This document shows positions 19,192-29,028 of a stretch of DNA of 64,000 nt, in pieces (positions within the stretch are counted from its first letter, which is position 1; each line of letters starts with the position of its first letter). Source of the DNA: Bacteroidales bacterium (GTDB lineage: Bacteria; Bacteroidota; Bacteroidia; Bacteroidales; PXBB01); assembly GCA_028698995.1 (NCBI GenBank), contig JAQVVM010000003.1, forward strand, positions 1 to 64,000. The letters run 5' to 3'. Under the pieces are notes generated by a model. The model was not told where the DNA came from. It saw only the letters and a program-made list of their open reading frames with translations, and made no database searches. A program made the translations under genes and the position numbers.

Positions 19192-21090
19192 CTAATCTTC
19201 AGCAATGACGATAATTTTATCATGTTCAGTGAATGTTATCATTTCTGACTTTTTGGGATTAACGACCACACCAAAAGCTTTATCACTTTCGTAAGCAAGA
19301 GAAGCAATGCGATATCCGATAGCAATTTGCCCTTTTCGCCTGGCACTTTCAAGAAGCGTATAGAAGTTCACCGAAACACCAGATTTCACATAATCTGTAA
19401 TGGGTTTAAGATAGATTTCGCTGCCATCAGCATCAAAAAGGTCTTTAAAAACCCCCATTAAAAATTTATTTTCTGAAATCTGTGTCATAAGTAAACTAAT
19501 AAGCTTATCGCTTACTATAAAGTCGTCAGCTTTAGTGACCACAGCCAGATCGCGGTTACGCAAATCAAGCATTTCGCTTACAATCTTTATGTCTTTGTCC
19601 TTTTCTTCACAGATACGACGCAAATGGAGAAGTGTTATCAGTGTTTGAGCATCCGCTTCCTGCATGTCTTCAATTTCATTATAGCATAACACCTGAACAG
19701 AAGCAAAAGAAGTAACATCCAGATTTTCAATAACCTCTCTCGAAGTGGTATCAGCATGAAGATATTCAAGTCTTATGTTTGTTAAAACCTGAGCAGTAGC
19801 CTGTACCTCATCTCTGCAACTGTCGTAAGAGGATACAATTTTTATATAAGATCCTGAAGCCACATAATTGTCCATTTCAGTAACAATAGTTTTCGCCCTG
19901 CTATTCCAGCCTAAAATAAGTATTCTTTCGGTTATATTTTCTGAAGCAGAAATTTCTGTTATGGCCGATTCGGCTATATTAAAATTTTGTTTTTTGTTAA
20001 CAACCAAAGTATCATCATCTTCAGTGATGGCAATAATTTCATCATCTGGTTCAAGGGTATAAAACATGGGTGGGTTTATTTTAACAGTGCCGTCTGCAAA
20101 TTTAAGCCCCATAACAGCTGAGTCCTCATAAGCAAAAAGTGATTCTCCGAAAGTCTTACCCACTAAAGCTTTTTCATTATTGAAATAAATTTCAGCTCCA
20201 TCAAAATCCATAAGTTCGGTATAAACAATACTCAAGCCACTTTGCCTTGAAGTTTGAACCATAATTCGAGCAATCACATCATCGGTAAGAATAAGTTCAA
20301 CTTCAGATTTTCCAACCATCTGAGCTACTTCAATATTTTTTTCTTCCTTGATTTCAGCAACAATATGATAAGGGGTTTTTCGCCTATCTGGAGTATTGGT
20401 TATAGCGAGAATGGTTTTAATGGTTTGTGCATCAGCATTTCCTTCTTCAGCAGCTAGGATGATGATGGATTTAGAGGTCTGGGGATTTCCGATTGACATA
20501 TCGACCATATCATTAGGATTTCCTGTTCGGCAAATAACCTTGGTATTTTTCAGGTTGGGAATTTTATCATGGATTTCATCTTCCATTTCAACTTTGTCCT
20601 TATCAGCAAGAATCACGATTCTTGGTTTTTTCTGATTTTCATTAGCAATAACCAGTTCGGATATAATTGTAAAAACTTTACTTGACCAACCAAGAATAAG
20701 TGTATGATTTTTCTCAATCACAAAACTTCTGCCTTTACGCATACTATCTAATTTGCTCTCAATACCCGATGAAAGCACACCAATTAGAGTAGAAATAATG
20801 AAAATACCGCCTAAAGTAACAAAGAAAGCCACGAAGCGAAAATACCATCCTGCATCTCCCCCCATGGTTCCGGAGTCGAGTGTACGCATAAGACTTTGCC
20901 ATGCTCCTTCAAAAAAACCAAGAGGCTCTTCTCCTTCCGGAGCAATATTAAATCCCCATATTATGCCGCCGGCTATTAAAACAACAAATACCGACAATAA
21001 GCCCAAAAGACTAATCATGGCCACAGGCCCTTTACTCATGATATTGTCGAAACGGTAACTGAATTTTTCTTTAAAAGATATTCTTCTCAT
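19192..21090 (-). CDS. CASTOR/POLLUX-like ion channel with RCK domains
   Basis: 632 residues. Two hydrophobic segments (~22-46 and ~84-108) flank a pore-like loop with LDSGTMGGD (~71-79). Two long Rossmann-like RCK/TrkA-N-type regions follow, starting at HTLILGWSSK (~129) and ERILILGWNSR (~390). This layout and the sequence match the CASTOR/POLLUX/SYM8 family, known from plant nuclear envelopes as cation channels and widespread but little studied in bacteria. The protein should sit in the inner membrane with large cytoplasmic gating domains. Ion specificity cannot be read from the sequence. It is transcribed alone on the minus strand, with a REP-like region downstream and a metallophosphoesterase gene upstream. 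Confidence 0.85.
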   Translation of the reverse strand: MRRISFKEKFSYRFDNIMSKGPVAMISLLGLLSVFVVLIAGGIIWGFNIAPEGEEPLGFFEGAWQSLMRTLDSGTMGGDAGWYFRFVAFFVTLGGIFIISTLIGVLSSGIESKLDSMRKGRSFVIEKNHTLILGWSSKVFTIISELVIANENQKKPRIVILADKDKVEMEDEIHDKIPNLKNTKVICRTGNPNDMVDMSIGNPQTSKSIIILAAEEGNADAQTIKTILAITNTPDRRKTPYHIVAEIKEEKNIEVAQMVGKSEVELILTDDVIARIMVQTSRQSGLSIVYTELMDFDGAEIYFNNEKALVGKTFGESLFAYEDSAVMGLKFADGTVKINPPMFYTLEPDDEIIAITEDDDTLVVNKKQNFNIAESAITEISASENITERILILGWNSRAKTIVTEMDNYVASGSYIKIVSSYDSCRDEVQATAQVLTNIRLEYLHADTTSREVIENLDVTSFASVQVLCYNEIEDMQEADAQTLITLLHLRRICEEKDKDIKIVSEMLDLRNRDLAVVTKADDFIVSDKLISLLMTQISENKFLMGVFKDLFDADGSEIYLKPITDYVKSGVSVNFYTLLESARRKGQIAIGYRIASLAYESDKAFGVVVNPKKSEMITFTEHDKIIVIAED

Positions 21091-21185
21091 AAAAGTATTT
21101 TATTAAGTGTTTATGGTACAAAAAATTAAGCAACTAAAGTATATAAATTTTCTAATATGATTTAGAATATATTTTGATTAATAAT

Positions 21186-22346
21186 TTAGTTATTAAATTT
21201 CATTTTTATCTGAATGATTTCAGGTCGTCCATTGGTGCGTATAGGGGGCCCCCAGCCGCCTATACCGGAAGATATGTAATAATGTGTTAATCCTTTCTGA
21301 AAATAGCCGGCTCCTTTTTCGAAAATCCAATCAGTTATATAGTTTAAAGGCCAAATCTGTCCGTTATGGGTGTGCCCCGATAATTGCAAATCAACACCGG
21401 CACTTTGTGCCTCGCTGAGATTAAATGGCTGGTGGTCGAGAAGAATAAGAGGCAGGGAGGTATCAATACCTTTAAGTATTTCGGGCAAATCTTTTCTTTT
21501 TTGACCTTTAAACTGTTTTATTGAAATATCCTCTCTTCCTGCTATGTAGAAACTGCTGTCAATAAGTACCACCGAGTCATTAAGCAGATTAATTTGATGG
21601 TCTTTAAGATATTTTTTTGCTTTGTCAACCCCTCCTATATATTCATGATTTCCGGTTACAGCATACACACCATATTTGGCAGAGAGTTGAGTCAGGATTT
21701 CGCCCACATTATTATGAATAACCGGTGCAATATCTTCATCAATGATATCTCCCGGTATCAGAATGATGTCAGGACTAAGTGCGTTAACTCTTTTTACAAT
21801 ACCTTTCAGATGTCGTTTTTCTATAATCGTACCCAAATGCACGTCTGAAAAAGCCACAATATGCAGCTCTTTAAGAACGCCTGCTTTTTTGTTCACACCA
21901 ATATCCAATTTTGTAACTGCTGGGAACCATGTGTTTACATGCCCTACAATGGTGATGAGAATAGTGCTGAAAACAATCACAACAGCTGTTATCATACGGG
22001 TCTTTACGGGGTTATTAACAATAAAATCAGGAAAATATGGAATGAATTTATTGATACCTTTGAGCAAATCAACCAAAGCCAGTTGAAAGACCAAATAAAC
22101 CATAATACCTAGCCAAAAAGAGCCTATCCAGATAAAGGTGGTTGTAAAGCCGTTTATGGTAATACGTTCTGCAAAACGACCAGCAATAAATGAAGATGAA
22201 AGCAAAACAACACCCCATATAATAATCATTCTCAAAACTGTATTATCACCAGTTAAAGAAAGACCTCTACGGATGATATAATAATTGAGCAACGAATAAA
22301 TTATTAAAACTATTGAAAAGAAAATGACAAATCCGTAGTTTTTCAT
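21186..22346 (-). CDS. Membrane-anchored calcineurin-like metallophosphoesterase
   Basis: 386 residues from the ATG at 22346, chosen because the peptide there begins directly with a membrane segment (MKNYGFVIFFSIVLIIY); the longer frame to 22439 adds an unlikely 31-residue leader. About four N-terminal membrane segments (~1-150) precede a metallophosphoesterase domain with its metal motifs: FSDVHLG, PGDIIDE, GNHEYIGG and SGHTHNGQ. This is the YkuE/YaeI type, whose known members cleave phosphodiesters such as lipid or UDP-linked ones. The substrate here is not known. The catalytic domain probably faces the cytoplasm or periplasm at the membrane surface. Confidence 0.85.
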   Translation of the reverse strand: MKNYGFVIFFSIVLIIYSLLNYYIIRRGLSLTGDNTVLRMIIIWGVVLLSSSFIAGRFAERITINGFTTTFIWIGSFWLGIMVYLVFQLALVDLLKGINKFIPYFPDFIVNNPVKTRMITAVVIVFSTILITIVGHVNTWFPAVTKLDIGVNKKAGVLKELHIVAFSDVHLGTIIEKRHLKGIVKRVNALSPDIILIPGDIIDEDIAPVIHNNVGEILTQLSAKYGVYAVTGNHEYIGGVDKAKKYLKDHQINLLNDSVVLIDSSFYIAGREDISIKQFKGQKRKDLPEILKGIDTSLPLILLDHQPFNLSEAQSAGVDLQLSGHTHNGQIWPLNYITDWIFEKGAGYFQKGLTHYYISSGIGGWGPPIRTNGRPEIIQIKMKFNN

Positions 22347-22564
22347 GGTTTTTTGAGATATAGCGTTTTTTGCTGAAAAAGAGATATTGTGTAATATTTC
22401 TAAAGCATTGCAAAAGTAATAAACATATAGCAAACCCAATGAAGTAACTTAATAAACAACAATTCCTTTTCAAAAAAACTGTAGCTTTGTTTATTGTTGC
22501 AATTGTTTTCTTTAACAAAAAAATGATTTGCATTTTTCTGCATTTTTAAACGTGATATAATCAA

Positions 22565-23794
22565 ATGTTATACGATAACAAAATTTCCTTCAGCCCCAAA
22601 ATACACATTGCCATTCCTGCCATGAATGAGGAGGCATATATAAACAACTGTCTTGAAGCTATAGCTGTTCAAACCTACAGCAATTACGAGGTTTATCTTT
22701 GTATTAACCAGCCGAATGATTGGTGGGAAAACAAAGAGAAGATAGATGTTTGTCTGTCCAATCAAAGACTTCTGCATTTATTAAAAAACTCACCCCATCA
22801 TGTCATTGACAAATCAAGCCAAGGCAAAGGATGGGACTCTAAAAATCATGGAGTTGGCTGGGCCCGAAAAACACTTATGGATTTTATAAACAGAAGAGCC
22901 GATGCTGAAGATATAATAGTCAGTCTTGATGCCGACACCATTTTTGGGGAAAATTATCTGGCTTCTGTTATAAGCATGTTCAAAAACCATCCTGCAGGAT
23001 TGGCATTATCAAATCCTTATTATCATAGGCTGAGTGGCAATGAAATTCTCGACAGGGCGATGTTGCGTTATGAAATTTATATGCGTGCCTATGCCATCAA
23101 TCTGATGCACATTCAATCACCCTATGCCTTTACAGCATTAGGTTCGGCTATAGCAATTCCTGTTTCTGTTTACAGAAAATCAGGCGGTTTGACTCCCAAA
23201 AAAAGCGGAGAAGACTTTTATTTTCTTCAAAAAATCAGGAAATCTGGTCCATTACTTTGTTGGAATACAGAAAAAGTGTTTCCTGCCACACGTTTTTCCG
23301 ACAGGGTGTTTTTTGGAACAGGTCCCGCTCTTATAAAAGGAAGTAAGGGTAACTGGGATAGTTATCCAATTTACCACCGTAAATTATTTGAAGCTATTCG
23401 AAGCACATATGAACTCTTCCCTGAGCTGTATCTAAGAAATTGCGAAACACCTCTCTCTGCATTCATTTGTGAACAACTCAGAGAGCCGGATATTTGGGAA
23501 AAGCTTCGCAAAAATTCAAAATCGCAGGAAACTTTTGTTGCTGCATGTCATCAAAAAATTGATGGTCTGCGTATTCTTCAATACCTGAAATGGAAAAACA
23601 ACATTCTGAAAATTAACGATGAAGAATCGCTTTGTGATTTTTTTGATTTTTTTTATAAAAATGAAGTCCAAACTGATTTGAGTGGTTTTGATTTTAAAAC
23701 CACATCCATCACGGTTCTTGATAATATCAGAAACGTAATGGCTGACAAAGAATCTGAAATGCAAAAGGAGGGCTTATTAAAAATCAGGGTTTAG
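22565..23794 (+). CDS. Family 2 glycosyltransferase
   Basis: 409 residues. A GT-A fold domain begins near residue 13 (IHIAIPAMNEEAYINNCLEAI) and carries a DxD-type motif (SLDADTIFG), followed by an acceptor-side region (KKSGEDFYFLQKIRKSG). No signal peptide or membrane span is visible, so it is probably cytosolic and uses a nucleotide-sugar donor. Its 3' end overlaps the convergent CoA-ligase gene by 11 bp. It is not in a large polysaccharide cluster, so the acceptor is unknown. Confidence 0.85.
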   Translation: MLYDNKISFSPKIHIAIPAMNEEAYINNCLEAIAVQTYSNYEVYLCINQPNDWWENKEKIDVCLSNQRLLHLLKNSPHHVIDKSSQGKGWDSKNHGVGWARKTLMDFINRRADAEDIIVSLDADTIFGENYLASVISMFKNHPAGLALSNPYYHRLSGNEILDRAMLRYEIYMRAYAINLMHIQSPYAFTALGSAIAIPVSVYRKSGGLTPKKSGEDFYFLQKIRKSGPLLCWNTEKVFPATRFSDRVFFGTGPALIKGSKGNWDSYPIYHRKLFEAIRSTYELFPELYLRNCETPLSAFICEQLREPDIWEKLRKNSKSQETFVAACHQKIDGLRILQYLKWKNNILKINDEESLCDFFDFFYKNEVQTDLSGFDFKTTSITVLDNIRNVMADKESEMQKEGLLKIRV

Positions 23795-25103
23795 TCCCGT
23801 TATTATTTCTGTTATCAATAAAAAGTCGGGGTTTTCTCCCGTTTTCGGCATCCTGCAAAATTTTCAAAGTAGCAGAATCTTTAAAACTTATATCGGGAGT
23901 TACACGTAACTTGGCACGGAAATTATCTTTTATTTTCTTTTCAAATTTCAGATTATTGAAACGTGCATCAATATGCACTGTAAGCTCATCTGTTCCTATA
24001 CTGTTTGTGAATACTTCAACCACATATGCATTTACACCTTCAATATTGTTTAGAATATCATAAAATGCTGTTGGATACAAGGTTGTTCCTTTGAATTTTA
24101 TCATTTGTTTTTTTCTTCCGATGATAGGACCAAGGCGCATAGTATTTCTGCCACAAGCACAGACTTCGCTGTGATGATAACAAAGATCTCCTGTTTTAAA
24201 CCTCAGCAGAGGCATGCCTTCGACACCAAGAGTGGTAATGGTAAGTTCTCCTAAATCATCTTTGTGAACAGGATTGTTGTTGTCGTCTAAAAATTCCACA
24301 ATAATAAGTTCCGGGTGATGATGCCCCCCTACCCCATGTTCACATTCTGTAAAAGCAGTACCCATCTCTGTTGAAGCATAAGTAGAAAACAATTTGATAT
24401 CCCACTTTTCTTTGATTCTTTGTCCCAGTAAACTTAAAGAGAAGTCGGCGTTTCGTAAAGGTTCGCCTATACAAACAGCACTTTTTACTGTTGTTGAATT
24501 AAAATCAATGTTATGGGCTTCTGCATATTCAATTACCTTAAGTATAAAAGAGGGCACTACAATAAGGCTTGTAGGTGAAACTCTTTGAATGGTGTCCCAT
24601 TGTAACTCAGGGTTTCCGTTTCCAACCCTTACTATACCTGCACCTAATTTTCGTGCCCCAAGAAAATAGGCAAGACCAGCCATAAAACGCCTGTCAATAG
24701 TAGTCATTAACTGGTATATATCACCAGATTTCCCTCCTGCACACAAAAAACTTATGTATTCGTTATAGGCTAAACGTTCTAAATCGTTGTCTGTCAGAAC
24801 AAAAGTAACCGGATCTCCCAAAGTACCGGATGTGGTTACATAATCAATAATTTTTCGTTCCGGGACACAAATAAAATCCTTATTATACTGTTGTAAGTCA
24901 TCTTTTGTGGTAACAGGAATATGCTGTAAATCTTCTACATTCTTGATTTTATCAATATTTACACCCTGTTTTTTTAATAATTTTTTATAAAACTTTGAAT
25001 GGGTATTGATATAATTTAGGTTCTTTTTTAAAAGTTTATTCTGAAGATTGCAGATCTCCGATTTCGAGGCAGCTTCTATCTTTGGTATTAATTTTTCGGA
25101 CAT
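23784..25103 (-). CDS. PaaK-like phenylacetate-CoA ligase family protein
   Basis: 439 residues of the ANL adenylate-forming superfamily. Visible motifs: the phosphate-binding TTSGTLGDPVTF (~90-101), the adenine-site YASTEMGTAF, and the hinge-side RFKTGD with CACGRNTMRLGPIIGRKKQMIKFKG. This is the PaaK arrangement, with a C-terminal AMP-binding lid (~340-439). It should activate an aryl or acyl acid with ATP and join it to CoA or a carrier. No phenylacetate catabolic genes are nearby, so the true substrate may be another aromatic or fatty acid. It is convergent with the glycosyltransferase and has a TACCTTTG promoter box of its own. Confidence 0.8.
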   Translation of the reverse strand: MSEKLIPKIEAASKSEICNLQNKLLKKNLNYINTHSKFYKKLLKKQGVNIDKIKNVEDLQHIPVTTKDDLQQYNKDFICVPERKIIDYVTTSGTLGDPVTFVLTDNDLERLAYNEYISFLCAGGKSGDIYQLMTTIDRRFMAGLAYFLGARKLGAGIVRVGNGNPELQWDTIQRVSPTSLIVVPSFILKVIEYAEAHNIDFNSTTVKSAVCIGEPLRNADFSLSLLGQRIKEKWDIKLFSTYASTEMGTAFTECEHGVGGHHHPELIIVEFLDDNNNPVHKDDLGELTITTLGVEGMPLLRFKTGDLCYHHSEVCACGRNTMRLGPIIGRKKQMIKFKGTTLYPTAFYDILNNIEGVNAYVVEVFTNSIGTDELTVHIDARFNNLKFEKKIKDNFRAKLRVTPDISFKDSATLKILQDAENGRKPRLFIDNRNNNGTKP

Positions 25104-25129
25104 TTTCCGGATTATTGATTAATGATAGA

Positions 25130-25137
25130 CAAAGGTA
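25130..25137 (-). promoter_or_regulatory. -7 box TACCTTTG
   Basis: Minus-strand TAnnTTTG match, 26 nt ahead of the ATG of the PaaK-like ligase. Confidence 0.45.
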
Positions 25138-25183
25138 AAACTCTCACAGGCAAATACAAATGATTTTCTTCAAAATTTCTATT

Positions 25184-25693
25184 TTACCATTTATTAAAGT
25201 GTATTTTTTTGATATCAAATCTGTCTTCTGGTTCTTTTTTCTCATCAGGATAGCCAATAGCAACAGCACTAATAGGTATAATATGCGGGGGCAATTTAAA
25301 AAGCTTCGTAAAACCCTCCATCCTTTCTTTTCGTCCGTAAACACCAAGCCAAACAGCACCCAAACCAATGGCATGAGCCGCCAATAATATATTTTGTGTG
25401 GCTGCTGAACCATTAATAACTTGATAATCAAGGCTTTCATCTTGTTGTAAATCACCACAAACAATTATGGCTAAAGGCGCATTTTTCAGCATAGCGGCAT
25501 AGGGATGAACAAGTGTTATTTCATTAAGTACCCGTCTTTCATTCACCACAATAAAATGCCAGGACTGGGTGTTTCGTGCAGTCGGAGAAAGCATGGCTGC
25601 TTTCATTAAAGTTTCAATCTGGGTTTGTGAAATTTCTTCACATTTAAACTTACGAATACTGCGCCTTGTAAATATGTTTTCTAATGCTTCCAT
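25184..25693 (-). CDS. Nitroreductase family protein
   Basis: 169 residues. The N-terminus has the typical FMN-binding signature (TRRSIRKFKCEEIS, ~9-22), followed by SPTARNTQSWHFIVV, the flavin-contacting Gly-rich region (AATQNILLAAHAIGLGAVWLGV) and a C-terminal IGYPDEKK. This is the compact nitroreductase type, an NAD(P)H-dependent flavoenzyme normally active as a dimer. Its substrate could be a quinone, a nitro compound or another enone. It lies between the PaaK-like gene (same strand) and a divergent T9SS gene. Confidence 0.85.
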   Translation of the reverse strand: MEALENIFTRRSIRKFKCEEISQTQIETLMKAAMLSPTARNTQSWHFIVVNERRVLNEITLVHPYAAMLKNAPLAIIVCGDLQQDESLDYQVINGSAATQNILLAAHAIGLGAVWLGVYGRKERMEGFTKLFKLPPHIIPISAVAIGYPDEKKEPEDRFDIKKIHFNKW

Positions 25694-25748
25694 ATAATAT
25701 TAATTTTTTGTAAAGATAAAGAAAAAGGGAAAAACCAAAAAAACATTG

Positions 25749-25756
25749 TATTTTTG
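25749..25756 (+). promoter_or_regulatory. -7 box TATTTTTG
   Basis: TAnnTTTG match 46 nt before the ATG of the Ycf48-like T9SS gene, in the divergent intergenic space. Confidence 0.4.
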
Positions 25757-25802
25757 AAAAATTGAAAAATTATTAACAAAAAAAACTACAAAATACATTA
25801 TT

Positions 25803-27023
25803 ATGATTAAAAACACTTTTATTTTATGCGTAATTATTAGCTTCTCAATAAACATAAACGCACAATGGACTTCACTTTCAAGTGGCACAACAGTTGATCT
25901 CACTTCAGTTTTTTTCACTGATCCTAATACAGGATATGCCGTGGGCTTGGAAGGTACCATTATTAAAACTACCAATGGTGGTACGAGCTGGAGTCCTCAA
26001 ACAAGTGGAACAACTGTTATATTAAACGATGTTTTTTTTACGGATGAAAATACCGGCTATATTGTGGGCGGAGCCGGGATAATTTTAAAAACAACCAATG
26101 GGGGTTCTGTCTGGACTCCATTAACAAGTGGAACGACAGAATCTCTGCGTTCGGTATATTTTGTGGATGCCAACATTGGATATATTGTAGGTGGTTATTT
26201 AACCGGTGGTGTCATTTTTAAAACCACAAATGGAGGCACAACATGGACTCCCCAAACAAGTGGCGTTAATTACTGGTTAAATGCTGTTTATTTTACCAAT
26301 GCCAGTACAGGCTATGCAGTTGGAGGGGAAAGTACAAACGGCAGAATTATTAAAACCGTCAATGGTGGCGATACATGGACTTTACAAACCATACCAACCA
26401 ATTATGCCATGTATTCTGTTTATTTTGCCAATGCCAATACAGGACTTGCCGTAGGCAACAGTGGTAAAATATTGAAAACCACCAATGGGGGTATAAACTG
26501 GGAAGATCAAAGCAGTGGCACCGGCAATGTCCTTTACGCATTGGGATTTATTCCTACTGGAACAACAAACATGGGTTTTGCTGCCGGCTGGAACGGCACC
26601 ATCAAAATGACTACTGATGGCGGTGAGACATGGACTACTCAAACCAGTGGAACAACAAAAACTTTAAATGCGATTTGTTTTGCAAATCAAAATTCTACCT
26701 ACACCGCTTATATTGTTGGCGAAACCGGAAAAATACTGAAAAATACTTTTTTTAACGTAGGGTTAAACGAGTCCGATGAAGATCATTTATTTGAAATATT
26801 CCCTAATCCCGCTTTTGAATCTTTTACATTAAATATCAATAACCCAGAAATTTCGGATTTGATTCTGAATATTTACAACATTGAGGGTCGCTTGGTTAGA
26901 AGTGAATCTGTCAACCAAAATCATCAGCTTATTAATGTTGAAACCCTTGCCAATGGTCTTTACACGATTGAAATTATATCTGATGATTCAGTCATTAAAA
27001 AGGCATTACTTATTCATAGATAA
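25803..27023 (+). CDS. Ycf48/BNR-repeat beta-propeller protein with T9SS sorting domain
   Basis: 406 residues: a signal peptide, then about seven ~43-residue repeats of the form GYAVG...I.KTTNGGTSW..QTSGT..L..V.F.D.NTG (~20-310), which are Ycf48-like/BNR propeller blades, then a T9SS type A sorting domain (~325-406; FEIFPNPAFESF, LANGLYTIEI). It should form a seven-bladed beta-propeller secreted by T9SS. Ycf48 itself is a photosystem II assembly factor, but in non-photosynthetic Bacteroidota such proteins are simply extracellular propellers; the ligand is not known. The opposite-strand open frames here are shadows. Confidence 0.85.
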   Translation: MIKNTFILCVIISFSININAQWTSLSSGTTVDLTSVFFTDPNTGYAVGLEGTIIKTTNGGTSWSPQTSGTTVILNDVFFTDENTGYIVGGAGIILKTTNGGSVWTPLTSGTTESLRSVYFVDANIGYIVGGYLTGGVIFKTTNGGTTWTPQTSGVNYWLNAVYFTNASTGYAVGGESTNGRIIKTVNGGDTWTLQTIPTNYAMYSVYFANANTGLAVGNSGKILKTTNGGINWEDQSSGTGNVLYALGFIPTGTTNMGFAAGWNGTIKMTTDGGETWTTQTSGTTKTLNAICFANQNSTYTAYIVGETGKILKNTFFNVGLNESDEDHLFEIFPNPAFESFTLNINNPEISDLILNIYNIEGRLVRSESVNQNHQLINVETLANGLYTIEIISDDSVIKKALLIHR

Positions 27024-27281
27024 TTTGTTATTGCTTACTGAATCGAGATTTAAGTTAAAAATATCAGATGGGTGAAAAGCCAGCTATATTAAAAGGAAGT
27101 CCGGTTTTTGATACAATAGAATCTTTAGCTCTTACTTCGTTTTCTGTGGTTTCTGAGTTGCTTGCTCCTTTAACTGATTTTAATTAATTTTTACAGCCAA
27201 GTTTCTAGACCAAGAGTTGCTATAAACATTTTTCGATTTAATGAAATTCTGTTTTTGTTACTCTCAATTCTTTAGCCTAAG

Positions 27282-28523
27282 CTATTCATACCTTAACGAT
27301 TCAATCGGGTCGAGTTTGGCAGCCTTAACAGCAGGATAAATACCTGAAATAAGGCCTACAATAAAGCAGATAATAGCTCCTGAAATAATCCAGACCCATG
27401 GAATAATAAAAGGACTTTTAATAATCAGAGACATCACATTTCCGATAATAATGCCGATAATAATGCCCAGAATGCCACCTAACTGACAAATAACGATGGC
27501 TTCAATTAAAAACTGATTTCTAATCGTTGTACTTGTTGCACCAATAGCTTTTCTTATGCCAATCTCTCTAGTCCTTTCTGTAACCGAAACAAGCATGATG
27601 TTCATCAAACCAATAGCTGCGCCAATCAATGTAATAATACCAATAATAATAGCTGCATAGGTCACATATTTAATGTTATCAATAAGCATTTTGGCAAGAT
27701 TATCGGCTTTTGTGATTTCAAAATTATCCTCCTGTCCAAGAGGCACATTGCGAATCACACGGAAAAGACCGGTAGCTTCATCAATCGCTGCATCCAAATT
27801 TTCCTGATTATCAATTAATACATTGATGGTGTAATTCATATCTGGACGGGAAAAATAATTTCTCACATTTGTAATGGGTATAATACAAGTTCTATCTCCC
27901 GAAAAACCCATACTGCTGCCTTTCTCTTTTATTACAGCAATGACTCGGTATTTCCCCGAGCCTATAGAGATGATTTCTCCCACAACATTTTTACGGTTTT
28001 TAAAAAGGTTTTTCTCAAGCTCTGATCCAATGATGACAACATTAGCTCCGGAAATAATTTCCTGAGCAGAAAAATTCCTACCGGTTTTTATTTCATAACC
28101 CGATGCCATCAGATAATTCTCATCACTGCCCATTACCGAAACATTCGGGTTGGTTTTTTCGTTCTGGTATTTAACTGTGGCTGTGCCTGTTCCCCATGTA
28201 TTAATTGATACTGATGACTGTAAGGTATACAATAGTTTAAACCGCAGGGCTTCTTCAAAAGAAATACTCTTAAAATTCTTTGGTGCATCACCGGAACCAG
28301 TATGCATACGCATTTGTCTGTTTCGGATCGAAAAAGTATTGGCACCCATCATTGCAAAATTGCTGCTTATTGAGTTTTTTATGGAATCTATTGCTGTTAA
28401 AATTCCAACCAATGCCATAATGCCAAATGCAATTATCAAAATGGTTAGTACTGTACGTAAAGTGTTGCGCCTGATGGAATCAATTGCAATCCTTATATTT
28501 TCGTATGTAACATTTAATTGCAT
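27282..28523 (-). CDS. MacB/FtsX-type ABC transporter permease
   Basis: 413 residues. An N-terminal membrane segment (~20-42) is followed by a MacB periplasmic core domain (~45-260) and three C-terminal membrane segments of the FtsX domain (~285-405), with the marker [19 protein letters not shown]-like stretch ([15 protein letters not shown]). The C-terminus [20 protein letters not shown] is typical. The protein is probably the permease of a macrolide-, lipoprotein- or peptide-handling type ABC exporter. No ATPase or membrane-fusion partner is adjacent, so it is either unlinked or works with a subunit encoded elsewhere. Confidence 0.88.
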   Translation of the reverse strand: MQLNVTYENIRIAIDSIRRNTLRTVLTILIIAFGIMALVGILTAIDSIKNSISSNFAMMGANTFSIRNRQMRMHTGSGDAPKNFKSISFEEALRFKLLYTLQSSVSINTWGTGTATVKYQNEKTNPNVSVMGSDENYLMASGYEIKTGRNFSAQEIISGANVVIIGSELEKNLFKNRKNVVGEIISIGSGKYRVIAVIKEKGSSMGFSGDRTCIIPITNVRNYFSRPDMNYTINVLIDNQENLDAAIDEATGLFRVIRNVPLGQEDNFEITKADNLAKMLIDNIKYVTYAAIIIGIITLIGAAIGLMNIMLVSVTERTREIGIRKAIGATSTTIRNQFLIEAIVICQLGGILGIIIGIIIGNVMSLIIKSPFIIPWVWIISGAIICFIVGLISGIYPAVKAAKLDPIESLRYE

Positions 28524-28590
28524 TTCAAAAAATATATTTCTGTGTAAAAGTAATGTTTTGCTTAAAACAGATTGTAAAAATATATTTTCT

Positions 28591-28598
28591 TATTTTTG
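28591..28598 (+). promoter_or_regulatory. -7 box TATTTTTG
   Basis: TAnnTTTG match 20 nt before the folB ATG. Confidence 0.45.
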
Positions 28599-28618
28599 AG
28601 TTTTTAAATTTATAAAAT

Positions 28619-28978
28619 ATGGCTCAAATTATTCTGTCGGGGATGGAATTTTATGCTTATCATGGCTGTTTTTCGGAAGAACAGATTATAGGAAATAAAT
28701 TTCTTGTAGATTTTTCATTCGACTACGAAACAAATATTGTTGAAAAAACAGACAACCTCAACGATGCAATTGACTATCAGAGTGTTTACAACGTGATTAA
28801 TGCTGAAATGCAAAAAAAATCAAAACTGCTCGAACATATTGGGCGCCGCATCATAATTGCTGTAAAAAGCAAGTATCCTTCAGTAAAAAATATTGTTATT
28901 AAAATTTCTAAATGCAATCCTCCCATTGGAGGAAAGATGGACTTGGTAAGTGTTGTATTAAAGGATGATACTTTATAA
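28619..28978 (+). CDS. folB: Dihydroneopterin aldolase
   Basis: 119 residues, the usual FolB length. Seen: the N-terminal GMEFYAYHGCFSEEQIIGNKFLVD with the active-site region HGCFSEEQ, the substrate-binding LNDAIDYQSVYNVI, and the C-terminal SKCNPPIGGKMDLVSV. The enzyme cleaves 7,8-dihydroneopterin to 6-hydroxymethyl-dihydropterin and glycolaldehyde in folate synthesis. It is cytosolic and probably an octamer. It is followed after 50 bp by an LD-carboxypeptidase gene on the same strand, so the two may be co-transcribed. No other folate genes are in the window. Confidence 0.92.
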   Translation: MAQIILSGMEFYAYHGCFSEEQIIGNKFLVDFSFDYETNIVEKTDNLNDAIDYQSVYNVINAEMQKKSKLLEHIGRRIIIAVKSKYPSVKNIVIKISKCNPPIGGKMDLVSVVLKDDTL

Positions 28979-29028
28979 TAATAAATTGACTGCCCCATTT
29001 TAGGTTCAAAATAATACAAGCATCCGAC

